A DNA stretch of 64,000 nt, taken from NCBI RefSeq assembly GCF_029589435.1, contig NZ_JARRAG010000001.1, positions 1,664,808 through 1,728,807 on the forward strand, in the 5' to 3' direction. Below the pieces are notes generated by a model that did not search any database, was not told where the DNA came from, and worked only from the letters and a program-made list of their open reading frames with translations. Below, piece by piece: positions 7,261 to 15,300 of the stretch. The DNA comes from Paludisphaera mucosa (GTDB taxonomy: Bacteria > Planctomycetota > Planctomycetia > Isosphaerales > Isosphaeraceae). How positions within the stretch are numbered: position 1 is the stretch's first letter; the number at the start of each line of letters is the position of its first letter. The position numbers and the translations under genes were made by a program.

Positions 7261-9210
7261 TCAGGGCGCGGCGGAGGCGATCCGCGAGGTCGGGGTAGGC
7301 GTCGACGCAGGTGCAGGCGGATCCAGGTGCAGGGGATTGGCGACCAGCCGGTCGCCCTCGCGGACGCCCGAGACGACTTCGACGTAGTCGGAATCGCTCA
7401 GACCCAGGTCGACTTTCTGCCAGTGGAAGGCGGCTTTATCCTTGGCGGCCGGCGTGCGGTCGAAGACGGCCACAAAAGACTCGCCGCCGACTTGGCGGAC
7501 CGCGGCGATCGGCACGCGGTCCACCTGCGTGCGGCGATCGTGCAGGAAGGTCACCTCGGCGCTGAGGCCGGGACGCAGCCCCTCGAAGGCATCCTCGACG
7601 GAGATCAGGGCGAAGTAGACGCGCACGTCGGAGAAGGGCCCGTTCACGGGGGTGGAGATGGCGGTGATGTCGGTCACCCGACCGCGGAGGGGCTTGTCCG
7701 GGTAGGCGTCCATCTTCACCGAGCACTCCTGGCCGTTGCGGAGCAGGGCGACCTTCGTCTCATTGATTCGCGCCTTGATACGCATCCGCTTGGGGTCGGG
7801 GAGCTGGAAGATGGGCTGGTCCTGGCGGACCGTCACGCCTTCCTGGATCGACATCTCGACGCGTCCCCAACCGTTCGACTGACTGACGTACACCACGACG
7901 CCGTCGCTCGGGGCCTTGAGCGTGCAGGCCGCGATATTCTTCTCCAAACGTTGCAGCCGCTCCACCTCAAGGGCGAAGCTGGCGTCCTGGGCGAGCTTGT
8001 CGGCCCGGATCGAGGCAAGCTTCGCCTCAAGCGACTTGAGGATCTTCGGTCCCGTGTATTTCTCCAGGCGTACGAGCATCCCCTTCGCCTCGCTCAAGAC
8101 GAACTCGGCCTGCTGGAGGTTGAGTTCGTCGGCGCGGAGCTGGGAGCTGGTGCGCAGACCCTTCTCCTTCACGCCGCGCGACCATTCGACGTTGCGTCGA
8201 GCCCGATCCTGGTCGATCTCGCAGGTCTGTACGTACTGGCGGACGAGCTGGACGTCCTGGGGGAAGATGCCTTCGCGATACTCGCGGAGGGTGATCTCAT
8301 TGACCGCGAGCATCGAGGCGGCCTGCTCGACGTAGGACTTGGCCTGGAGCCAGCGAATCTGCTGAGCCTTTAACTCGTCGCGGAACGACGCCGAGTCGAG
8401 CTCGCAGACCAGGTCACCCTTCTTGACCGGCGTCCCCTCCGGGAGGATCGAGATGATCCGGGTCGATCCCGGCTTCTCCTCCATCCCTCCACCACCCCCG
8501 CCACCTCCACGTCCACCGCGACCCCCACCACCACCCTGGCCGCCCGCAACTCCCGTCTTGGAGGCCGCCGACGAGTTGGCGGTCGTCCGTTTCAAGGGGG
8601 TGTACTTGGTGACCATATAGGAGAAGCTGCGGATCGTCGGCTTGCCGCTGACGGTGGCCGCGCCGGAGGCGGAACCACTGCTGGCGGACGCACTGGTCGA
8701 AGACGAGCTGGAGCTGGAGGAACCGGAGCTCCCCGAAGCCGAGCCGCTCGATCCGGAGGTGGTGGTCTTCGCCGTCGCCGAGCTCGAGGTCTTCTTCGTG
8801 GCGGCAGCGACGGGTGCCGATGCCGTCTGGGCCGCGGCCGAGGAGGTCTGTCCGCCGCCGGGCGTCGACGTCCCCGTTCGGGCGCCGCCCGTGCCGGTCG
8901 CGTTCGCCCCGCCGACCAGGCCGGTGATCGCCTCGACCTGGCAGCGCACCACGGCGTCGGAGGCGCTCTCGATGGTCCCGAATTCCACCACGTACTGGGA
9001 GATGTCACCCCGATCGACTGCGATCAGCTCATAGACGGGAGCTTCCTGCGAATCCAGCCACGACGGCCTGTACCCCCGGCCCCAAGCCCAGGCACCGGCC
9101 CCGAACGTCCCAAGGACAGCCAGGAGGATGCCGAGTCGCAAGCCGAGCGACGAACGAGAGCTGGGGCGTTCCAGTTGGATCTGCGGGGCGGGAATCGGTT
9201 GGTCTTGCAT
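7261..9210 (-). CDS. HlyD/MacA-type periplasmic adaptor with a large Ser/Gly-rich insert
   Basis: A membrane-fusion protein of about 649 residues from the ATG at 9210. An N-terminal membrane segment (about residues 23-42) is followed by the first barrel-sandwich half ending CQVEA. About 150 residues rich in Ser, Ala, Thr and Gly come next. Then the second half (IISILPEGTPVKKGDLVCELDS), a coiled-coil hairpin, a lipoyl return strand (CTLKAPSDGVVVY) and beta-barrel domains follow. It is a paralogue of the adaptor at 19139-21049. No permease, ATPase or TolC partner is adjacent. The open frame extends to 9333, but a promoter at 9346-9373 would start transcription only a few bases before that, favouring 9210. 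Confidence 0.82.
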   Translation of the reverse strand: MQDQPIPAPQIQLERPSSRSSLGLRLGILLAVLGTFGAGAWAWGRGYRPSWLDSQEAPVYELIAVDRGDISQYVVEFGTIESASDAVVRCQVEAITGLVGGANATGTGGARTGTSTPGGGQTSSAAAQTASAPVAAATKKTSSSATAKTTTSGSSGSASGSSGSSSSSSSSTSASASSGSASGAATVSGKPTIRSFSYMVTKYTPLKRTTANSSAASKTGVAGGQGGGGGRGGRGGGGGGGGMEEKPGSTRIISILPEGTPVKKGDLVCELDSASFRDELKAQQIRWLQAKSYVEQAASMLAVNEITLREYREGIFPQDVQLVRQYVQTCEIDQDRARRNVEWSRGVKEKGLRTSSQLRADELNLQQAEFVLSEAKGMLVRLEKYTGPKILKSLEAKLASIRADKLAQDASFALEVERLQRLEKNIAACTLKAPSDGVVVYVSQSNGWGRVEMSIQEGVTVRQDQPIFQLPDPKRMRIKARINETKVALLRNGQECSVKMDAYPDKPLRGRVTDITAISTPVNGPFSDVRVYFALISVEDAFEGLRPGLSAEVTFLHDRRTQVDRVPIAAVRQVGGESFVAVFDRTPAAKDKAAFHWQKVDLGLSDSDYVEVVSGVREGDRLVANPLHLDPPAPASTPTPTSRIASAAP

Positions 9211-9345
9211 GGGACGTCCGAGGGGGATGTCGCGGCCGAGCAGGGTGCGAACGCGTCCCGGCGTGGGCCCGAGATCCAGGCGTGACCGAGCCACCGGCTG
9301 TCGACAAGGGGCCGATGGCGTAAGTCGTCGCATCCCGACATCTTG

Positions 9346-9373
9346 ATTATCGGAAGTCCACGACCCGGGTCAA
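9346..9373 (-). promoter_or_regulatory. Sigma70-like promoter of the solo adaptor gene
   Basis: On the minus strand, TTGACC (9373-9368) and GATAAT (9351-9346) are 16 bp apart; each matches five of six consensus bases. The expected transcription start is near 9339, giving a leader of about 130 nt to the ATG at 9210. Confidence 0.55.
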
Positions 9374-9465
9374 CGCACGTCGAGACGCAATCCTGCTCTA
9401 AATCGGCGTCAAAACCCACGCCTCCGGACCGTCACGCCGTCGGAAAGTCTTGTTGCCCCCGTCGG

Positions 9466-11526
9466 CTAGCGTTCCGGTGGGAGCCCCGCCTCCTCGAGCG
9501 AGGTTTTCAGGACCAGGGCGGCGTCGGCGGAATAATTTCCATAGACGGTCCTGGCATGGACGAAGGCGGCTTCCAACTGGTCTTTAGGGAGCACCTCGCC
9601 GTCCGTCCCCACACCCCCGACGACGACTAGCCGGCGCGGGGCCGTCAGGCTGGCGAGTCGTCCGACGTCCCCCAACTTGAGGATCCCTGGCGCGATCAGC
9701 CCCATGCGTATGCTGCTCCATGGAAGAGGCACCGGCCCGACGAATCGCACGAGGCTTCCTTCGGCCACGGTCGTCGTGACCTTCGGCGCAAACGCCGATG
9801 CGAGGATCGCCGCCGTACCCGTCGCTCCGCGTCCATGCAGGCTGAGCGGCAAGTGCGCGAGGATCGCGTTCGCGCCGATGGAAACGCGGGCCTGGACTTC
9901 GCCAATGACTTCGATCCATTGGAGCAGATCGAAGACCCACTGGCCAATCAGAGGCCGACCTATCCAGATCCCCCATTCCGCCTCATTGTGATCGACGGCA
10001 CCGGCGACCTCCGACGTGTCGGGCTTCAACCGGCCCAATGCGCGAAGTTCAACCACGAAGGTCGCATAACCGGCGCGAACCCACGCCTGGCCCATGGCAA
10101 GGGCCGACTCCGGGGTCACGTCCTCCTCGCCGGAGAGAATCACGAGACCCTGGGGCGCGACCTCCCCTTCTCTTAAGGAGGCCTCTCGCAGGAAACCTCG
10201 GAGAGAGAGCCCGGGCTCGGGGCTCATTTCGATCGTCCAGAGTCGTCGATTCGCATCGAAGGCGACTTTCGCACGCGGCGGGGCCGCCTGGGGTAGCCCG
10301 CCGAGGACCTCGTCAGCTAGCGCGGCCCTGATCGCGACGGCCTCGGCCTCCCAGGCCTGGACGTGATCGGGGGCCCGGGGGACGGCGGCGATCCGCGCGG
10401 CGGCTTCTCGATGGGCGAAAGTCGGGATCGTGACGATCGTGGCGGGGCGGGACGGCGCGTCGGGATAGCAGCGGAGCAGGGCGGGGTCCTCGTGACGGAC
10501 CTCTGGCTCCGGCACCGGTGAACCGTCGCCCCTTCCCCGCAGCCACCGATCCAGCCAACCGTACATCGCCTCGCGCATCGGCCGATTGTAGTCGTGGCCG
10601 GAGTCGATCGTGACGTGACGCACTCGCTCGCCGGATCCGAGCGCCTCGAATCTCGGCCTCGCCTGGGCCAGGCTCTTGGTCGCCTCACCGACGCTGAACT
10701 GCGGGGCGTCGCGACTGGCGCTCACGACGAGCAGGGCTCGGGGCGCGATCATCGCCAGAAGGTCGCCTGTTCGAGCGTATCGCAGGCCGCCGGGAATAAC
10801 TTCGCAGATGCAGCAGGCCGTCTCCAGGTAGGCCTCATAAGTTCCGACCCCGCAGACGGGGACGACGGCTTTGAGTCTGTCATCGAGCGCGCCGGCGTAA
10901 AGCGCCTGGTTCCCCCCGCCCGAAGCTCCGGTGATCGCCAGCTTCGTCGGATCGACTTCGGACCGGGAGGCGAGATAGTCCACGGCACGACGGTTGTCGT
11001 GCACCTGGAGTCCGATCAACGGCACTCCCGACGCCCATAAGGCCGCCCCCATGAGGCCGCCGTGGTACGTCCCGGGACCGGGCACGACGGCCCGCTCGCC
11101 CGAGCCGAAGGCGTCCACGCTGAGGCACACGTAGCCAAGGCGGGCCAGGCCGATGCACCGGGCCTGGACCACCGGGTCGATGCGGGCCCAGGGCCAATGG
11201 CCGTGCACGCCGAGCACGCCGGGCGCCCGACCTTCCAGTTTTCGCGGGCGGAAGAGGTTGGCCGTCACGCGGACGCCAGGCCGGCTCTGGAAGGTCAATC
11301 GCTCGATCAGGTAATCCTCGCGCTCGACGACCCCGAGGACCTCGGGATCCAGATCGCAAGGCGGAACGGAGTCGAGCCCGAAGGAAGCTCGAAGTCCCCG
11401 CTCGACGGACCGCAGTCGCGCTTCCCAGGCGTCCGGGCTCGTCGGGGCTGCCGAGCCGACGGCGACGCCCCGTCGAATGAAAGCTCCAAAGGCGGCCCGC
11501 GGATCGTCCTCGTATGTCGCCCGCAT
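9466..11526 (-). CDS. Two-domain alpha/beta hydrolase (acetyl xylan esterase-like)
   Basis: A 686-residue protein with two hydrolase-like halves. The N-terminal half has the nucleophile elbow TGASGGGNQ, an acid region VVSASRDAPQ and a histidine in DSGHDYNR, so it probably hydrolyses esters, and resembles planctomycete acetyl xylan esterase/peptidase-like proteins. The C-terminal half repeats strand-helix features (LVILSGEEDV, ALAMGQAWVRAGYATFVVELR), but the equivalent elbow reads LHGRGATGT without a serine, so it may be non-catalytic. No signal peptide is evident. GGGAGGAG lies about seven bases before the ATG. It stands alone; the substrate is unknown. Confidence 0.75.
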   Translation of the reverse strand: MRATYEDDPRAAFGAFIRRGVAVGSAAPTSPDAWEARLRSVERGLRASFGLDSVPPCDLDPEVLGVVEREDYLIERLTFQSRPGVRVTANLFRPRKLEGRAPGVLGVHGHWPWARIDPVVQARCIGLARLGYVCLSVDAFGSGERAVVPGPGTYHGGLMGAALWASGVPLIGLQVHDNRRAVDYLASRSEVDPTKLAITGASGGGNQALYAGALDDRLKAVVPVCGVGTYEAYLETACCICEVIPGGLRYARTGDLLAMIAPRALLVVSASRDAPQFSVGEATKSLAQARPRFEALGSGERVRHVTIDSGHDYNRPMREAMYGWLDRWLRGRGDGSPVPEPEVRHEDPALLRCYPDAPSRPATIVTIPTFAHREAAARIAAVPRAPDHVQAWEAEAVAIRAALADEVLGGLPQAAPPRAKVAFDANRRLWTIEMSPEPGLSLRGFLREASLREGEVAPQGLVILSGEEDVTPESALAMGQAWVRAGYATFVVELRALGRLKPDTSEVAGAVDHNEAEWGIWIGRPLIGQWVFDLLQWIEVIGEVQARVSIGANAILAHLPLSLHGRGATGTAAILASAFAPKVTTTVAEGSLVRFVGPVPLPWSSIRMGLIAPGILKLGDVGRLASLTAPRRLVVVGGVGTDGEVLPKDQLEAAFVHARTVYGNYSADAALVLKTSLEEAGLPPER

Positions 11527-11724
11527 CCGATCTCCTCCCGGCTCAGGGCTCGCCCCGGCTTCGCGACCCGTGGTCCCAGGCTAGCGGTCGCCAGGGGGCC
11601 CCGCAAGCCGCCGACGGGCCCTGATTTTGATGGATGGCGTGATTCCGTGAAAGGATGAGGCCTTGTGTACGTTCCCGCTTGCGCGACCCGCGAAATCCCC
11701 CCAACCCTCGCTGACGGAATCGGT

Positions 11725-11747
11725 CGTCCGACTTGTGCGGTCGGACG
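11725..11747. repeat. Perfect inverted repeat (hairpin)
   Basis: CGTCCGAC at 11725-11732 and GTCGGACG at 11740-11747 form an 8-bp perfect stem with a 7-base loop. No T-run follows, and it lies between divergent genes, so it is more likely an operator or RNA leader element than a terminator. Confidence 0.5.
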
Positions 11748-11772
11748 GCTCCGAATCTTGAGGAAATCTCTG

Positions 11773-11791
11773 GAAACGTGGCCTACGTTTC
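11773..11791. repeat. Second perfect inverted repeat (hairpin)
   Basis: GAAACGT at 11773-11779 and ACGTTTC at 11785-11791 form a 7-bp perfect stem with a 5-base loop, 25 bp after the previous hairpin. Both are upstream of the metalloprotease gene. Confidence 0.45.
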
Positions 11792-12185
11792 AGGTATCGG
11801 GGGAATCTCCAAGACTTTCGGCGCGTTCGCCACAAGCATCATCCCGGTGCATGTCGCCACGATCGGAAGGCTTGGCGCTCGTCGACTCTCCTCGACGATC
11901 ACTGGAATCCCCCGGGGGAAGTGTCGCGCCGGTCTGAAGGGCCGACGTCGGCGACGACTGCGGACTTCGCCACGGAAGCGGGGTTTTGGATCAGGGAGGG
12001 ATGGACGAAGTCGGAAGAGGCGAGAGCCAGCGAACGGCGAATCAGGCGGAGACGACTGACTGTCGGATCGAATGGTCGAGCATGCCGGACGCCTGCGTCC
12101 GCGGCTCGCCCCACCGGTCGCGCGGTCCGGAGGATTCCCCGCGCCGATGGACTCTCGCCGAGCCCCACGACGAGCGGAGCGCATC

Positions 12186-13892
12186 ATGTTTGGCCTTCCC
12201 AAGGGCGTGCTCGGAGAGCGGTCCTGGACGGGGTGCAGGGAAGTCGGACGGCGTCTCGGGCTGCGAAATCGTTGGGGGGCGGGTCGGGGATCGCGACGGC
12301 GGCGGCCGGCGCTGATGGAGGCGCTGGAAGATCGCACCCTCATGGCGACTGCGGGTTACGACTATCTCGTGAAGGCGGGGTATCGCTGGGCCGATCCCGC
12401 GCGAATCACTTACAGCATCGCGCCCGACGGCGTCCAGTGGATCAGCGGCATAAACGGGATCAACGCCGCCTTCGATTCCAAGCTCGGGGCTGGCGTATGG
12501 GAGCGCGAGATCGCCCGCGCCCTGGCCACGTGGGAATCGGTGGCGAACATCAACCTCGTCCCCGTCGCCGACGGCAACTACCGGGAAAACTCGCTGGGAT
12601 CCTCGCAGGGCGATCCGCGTTTCGGAGACATCCGGATCGGCGGCTCGACGTACGTGGGCAACCTGAGCACCCTCGCCCAGACGTATTTCCCGCCCCCGCA
12701 AGGCACCTCGGCGGGCGGCGACGTCGATGTCAACCTGGGCATGGCCTATGCGATCGGGGCCAATTACGACCTCTACAGCGTCATCCTCCACGAGACCGGC
12801 CATTCCTTGGGCCTGGACCACCCGTCGAGTAGTCAGGTCGTGATGCGGGCCGTCTACGGGGGGGTCGTCAACGGCCTGACTGACGGCGACATCGCCGGCA
12901 TCCAGTCGATCTACGGGGCCCGCCAGGCGGACATGTACGAAAGCCAGGGGTACGGCCTGAGTTCGAGCAAGCCGATCGACCTCACGAGCGTCCTGACGAG
13001 CGCCCGGACCTCGACGGCTTCCTCGGCGTCGCTCACCAAGATAGGCGACGTGGAGTGGTTCAGCTTCGTCGCGCCGAGCTACGCAAGCGGCTCGTGGCAG
13101 GTGACGGCTTCGGCCTCGAACACCAGCATGCTCAGCCCCAAGGTGATGGTCTACGACGCCGGCGGCAACCTCATGGGCCAGGCCGCCGATGCGACCAAGT
13201 GGAGCACGGACGCCACGGCCTCGATGTCCTCGATCGTCCCCGGCCAACGTTATTACGCGGCGGTGACCGGCGCCACGAGCGACGTTTTTGCGGTCGGGTC
13301 CTACAGCTTCACGGTCTCGATGTCGCAGAGCCCCTCGATCCCGACGCCTCCGGTCGCCACGCCCACGCCCACGCCTACACCAACCCCGGTCCCGACCCCG
13401 CCCAGTACGCCGGCCTCTCCGGTGCACTCCACATCGGTCACGATCGCCGCGGATCGCTTCGAGCTGAACAATTCGTCGGCCTCCGCGACCAAGCTGGGAC
13501 GTCTGGCCCAGGGCCTCTTGACGGGCCTCACGCTGCCGACGGCCGACGTGGATTTCTTCTCATTCCAGGCCGGCGCCGCCGGAGTCTACCAGGTCTCCGC
13601 CGGCCGCTCGTATATCCAGGTCCTCAATTCACGAGGACGGGTTCTCGCCCAGGGTACCGGTGCCGTCAACGTCTCGGCGACCCGGAACGCCTCATTCGTC
13701 ATCCGAACCCAGGCCCCGGGATCGACGGGCATCGCCGACTACACTTTGGCCATCAACCCGGTGGCGTCCGGGAAGCGCCGGCTCGTGCTGGGAAAGAGCC
13801 TCGCTCATCAGGAAACCATCGCAAAGCCGGAGGCCTTCCAGGTCCGTGCGGCCCCCGCGTGGGCCGCGGCGATGCGTGCGGCGATCGTCTGA
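12186..13892 (+). CDS. Exported matrixin-type (M10) zinc metalloprotease with PPC-like domains
   Basis: 568 residues from the ATG at 12186 (GGAG six bases upstream; a longer frame starts at 12072). The N-terminus is basic and carries LMEALEDRTLMA at residues 43-54, like the LEPR-XLL signature of secreted planctomycete proteins; there is no classic signal peptide. The protease core has HETGHSLGLDH (His202, Glu203, His206, His212), the matrixin/metzincin zinc site. A beta-sandwich resembling bacterial pre-peptidase C-terminal domains follows, then a Pro/Thr linker (about 25 residues of PT repeats) and a second PPC-like domain with the opening ADRFELNNS. It probably works at or outside the cell surface. 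Confidence 0.87.
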   Translation: MFGLPKGVLGERSWTGCREVGRRLGLRNRWGAGRGSRRRRPALMEALEDRTLMATAGYDYLVKAGYRWADPARITYSIAPDGVQWISGINGINAAFDSKLGAGVWEREIARALATWESVANINLVPVADGNYRENSLGSSQGDPRFGDIRIGGSTYVGNLSTLAQTYFPPPQGTSAGGDVDVNLGMAYAIGANYDLYSVILHETGHSLGLDHPSSSQVVMRAVYGGVVNGLTDGDIAGIQSIYGARQADMYESQGYGLSSSKPIDLTSVLTSARTSTASSASLTKIGDVEWFSFVAPSYASGSWQVTASASNTSMLSPKVMVYDAGGNLMGQAADATKWSTDATASMSSIVPGQRYYAAVTGATSDVFAVGSYSFTVSMSQSPSIPTPPVATPTPTPTPTPVPTPPSTPASPVHSTSVTIAADRFELNNSSASATKLGRLAQGLLTGLTLPTADVDFFSFQAGAAGVYQVSAGRSYIQVLNSRGRVLAQGTGAVNVSATRNASFVIRTQAPGSTGIADYTLAINPVASGKRRLVLGKSLAHQETIAKPEAFQVRAAPAWAAAMRAAIV

Positions 13893-13941
13893 GGCTCGAA
13901 CTTCCCCGGACGGTCGCGGCGCGGGAGTTGCCTGCCCTCCT

Positions 13942-13970
13942 TTGAGTGAATGTCCGGCCTGTGGTAGCCT
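13942..13970 (+). promoter_or_regulatory. Possible promoter of superoxide dismutase
   Basis: TTGAGT (13942-13947) and TAGCCT (13965-13970) are separated by 17 bp, with a TG-G extension directly before the -10. Each box matches the consensus only partly. The leader would be about 115 nt. Confidence 0.35.
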
Positions 13971-14090
13971 GTCCGGGACGTGGAACCGCCGCGCACCCGG
14001 GTCGGCGCGACATCGCCCCTGGCCGATTTTGGCCCGGGGCGTTCGTTTCGGCCGCGCCCCCACAGAATCAGGGAACAAGGAGCGACAGGA

Positions 14091-14714
14091 ATGGCTGAAT
14101 ACACCGTACCCCCGTTGCCGTACGATTTCGGGGCCCTGGAACCGAACATCGACGCCAAGACGATGGAGATCCATCACGACAAGCACCACGCCGCCTACGT
14201 CAACAACCTCAACACGGCGCTCAAGGACCATCCCGAGTTGCAGGGCAAGCCGATCGAGGAGCTGATCGCCGACCTCAATGCGATCCCCGAAGCGATCCGA
14301 ACGGCCGTGCGAAACAACGGCGGCGGGCACGCGAATCACTCGTTCTTCTGGCAGATCATCGGCCCCGGGGGCGGCGGCGAGCCCAAGGGCGCGCTGGCCG
14401 AGGCCGTCGCATCCGAGCTGGGCGGTTTCGCGGCGTTCAAGGAGGCTTTCAACAAGGCCGCGACCACGCGATTCGGGTCGGGCTGGGCGTGGCTGACGGT
14501 CGGCAAGGACGGCAAGCTCGCCGTGACGTCGACGGCCAACCAGGACAGCCCGCTCTCCGAGGGTGCGACGCCGATCCTTGGCCTCGACGTCTGGGAGCAT
14601 GCCTACTACCTCAAGTATCAGAATCGCCGCCCCGAATACATCGCGGCCTTCTGGAACGTGATCAACTGGGACGAGGTCGGCCGTCGCTTCGACGCCGCGA
14701 AGAGCGGGAAATGA
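14091..14714 (+). CDS. sodA: Superoxide dismutase, Fe/Mn family (Mn-type residues)
   Basis: A 207-residue cytoplasmic enzyme that converts superoxide to oxygen and hydrogen peroxide. Metal ligands are visible: the first His of EIHHDKHH (His28), His in [10 protein letters not shown], and Asp plus His in [15 protein letters not shown] together with the glutamine in TANQDSPL follows the Mn-type rather than the Fe-type pattern; cambialistic use cannot be excluded. The ATG at 14091 has AAGGAG at 14077-14082, eight bases upstream; the longer upstream frame has no homology. Length is normal for the family. Confidence 0.95.
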   Translation: MAEYTVPPLPYDFGALEPNIDAKTMEIHHDKHHAAYVNNLNTALKDHPELQGKPIEELIADLNAIPEAIRTAVRNNGGGHANHSFFWQIIGPGGGGEPKGALAEAVASELGGFAAFKEAFNKAATTRFGSGWAWLTVGKDGKLAVTSTANQDSPLSEGATPILGLDVWEHAYYLKYQNRRPEYIAAFWNVINWDEVGRRFDAAKSGK

Positions 14715-14739
14715 CCGGTCGGGGCCATGTCGAGTCTCC

Positions 14740-14767
14740 TTGACCGGCCTCTCGCGAACGCTATGAT
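14740..14767 (+). promoter_or_regulatory. Sigma70-like promoter of the lipoprotein/pseudouridine synthase pair
   Basis: TTGACC (14740-14745) and TATGAT (14762-14767) are 16 bp apart, each five of six to consensus. It begins 25 bp after the sod stop codon, so the following genes have their own transcription start near 14774. Confidence 0.6.
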
Positions 14768-14775
14768 CGGGACGC

Positions 14776-14793
14776 GCGGGCGCTTGCGCCCGC
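14776..14793 (+). repeat. Hairpin at the 5' end of the lipoprotein transcript
   Basis: GCGGGCG (14776-14782) and CGCCCGC (14787-14793) form a 7-bp all-GC stem with a CTTG loop. It sits within the first bases of the predicted transcript, where it could stabilise the 5' end. Confidence 0.5.
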
Positions 14794-14835
14794 TGCGTCC
14801 GGTCGCGATTTCCCGGAGGGATGGAGGTTTCGTCG

Positions 14836-15300
14836 ATGGATCGACCCAAAGTTTCCTGTTCGCGTGCGGTGTTCGGCGGGATCTTGGTCGCGGCCCTGCT
14901 CGCCTCGATCGGCTGCCGGAGCACGAAGAGCGAGGTCCCGGCCGGCAAGCCGTACGCACGCACGGGCGATCAGCCGTCGTCAGTCGGGTTCAGCTCGGCG
15001 CCACACCCAGCTCCCGCCAACACGCCCTCGACCGCCTACAACCTGGGACCCGGAGCGTCGGCCGACGATCAGCTCGCGCGGGCCCGGAACAAAGCACCGG
15101 TTTACGGGACCCCCACGGCGGGCGAGAACGTCGCGCGACCGACCGCAAACATCTACGGGCCGCCAGGAACCTCGGGCCTCGATCCGACCGCCGGCCCCAG
15201 TCCTGGTGCAATCGCCGACGATCTGCTGGACACTGGCAATTCCGCGGCCAAGTCGCTCACGCAAGACCTGAAGGCGCGTCCCCCGACGGTCGAACAATGA
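14836..15300 (+). CDS. Small putative lipoprotein
   Basis: 154 residues from the ATG at 14836 (GGAGG at 14823-14827, eight bases upstream); an ATG at 14821 touches its own SD and is less likely. An N-terminal hydrophobic stretch (VFGGILVAALLASIGC) ends in Cys27, a relaxed lipobox (SIGC). The rest is Pro/Ala/Ser/Gly-rich and probably disordered, with no recognisable domain. Its stop overlaps the start of the next gene (ATGA), so the two are translationally coupled although their functions seem unrelated. Confidence 0.65.
   Translation: MDRPKVSCSRAVFGGILVAALLASIGCRSTKSEVPAGKPYARTGDQPSSVGFSSAPHPAPANTPSTAYNLGPGASADDQLARARNKAPVYGTPTAGENVARPTANIYGPPGTSGLDPTAGPSPGAIADDLLDTGNSAAKSLTQDLKARPPTVEQ

Larger units (their letters stand above)
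11527..12185. other. Intergenic region between divergent hydrolase and metalloprotease genes
   Basis: About 660 bp with no supported gene; the open frames here become Arg-rich shadow sequence. It contains two perfect hairpins close together (11725-11747 and 11773-11791). No strong sigma70 promoter was found for either flanking gene. Confidence 0.55.

Noticed and set aside
11733-12059. Possible small gene between the hydrolase and metalloprotease
   Set aside because: The first half is unremarkable and the second half Arg-rich; it starts inside a hairpin and has no SD.
13370-13410. Short repeated cca/cac units as a tandem repeat or CRISPR-like array
   Set aside because: It encodes the Pro/Thr linker of the metalloprotease; no spacers or fixed repeat unit.
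12042-13427. 461-codon minus-strand frame opposite the matrixin gene
   Set aside because: Shadow of the metalloprotease, which has an intact zinc motif; Arg/Gly/Asp-rich and without an SD.
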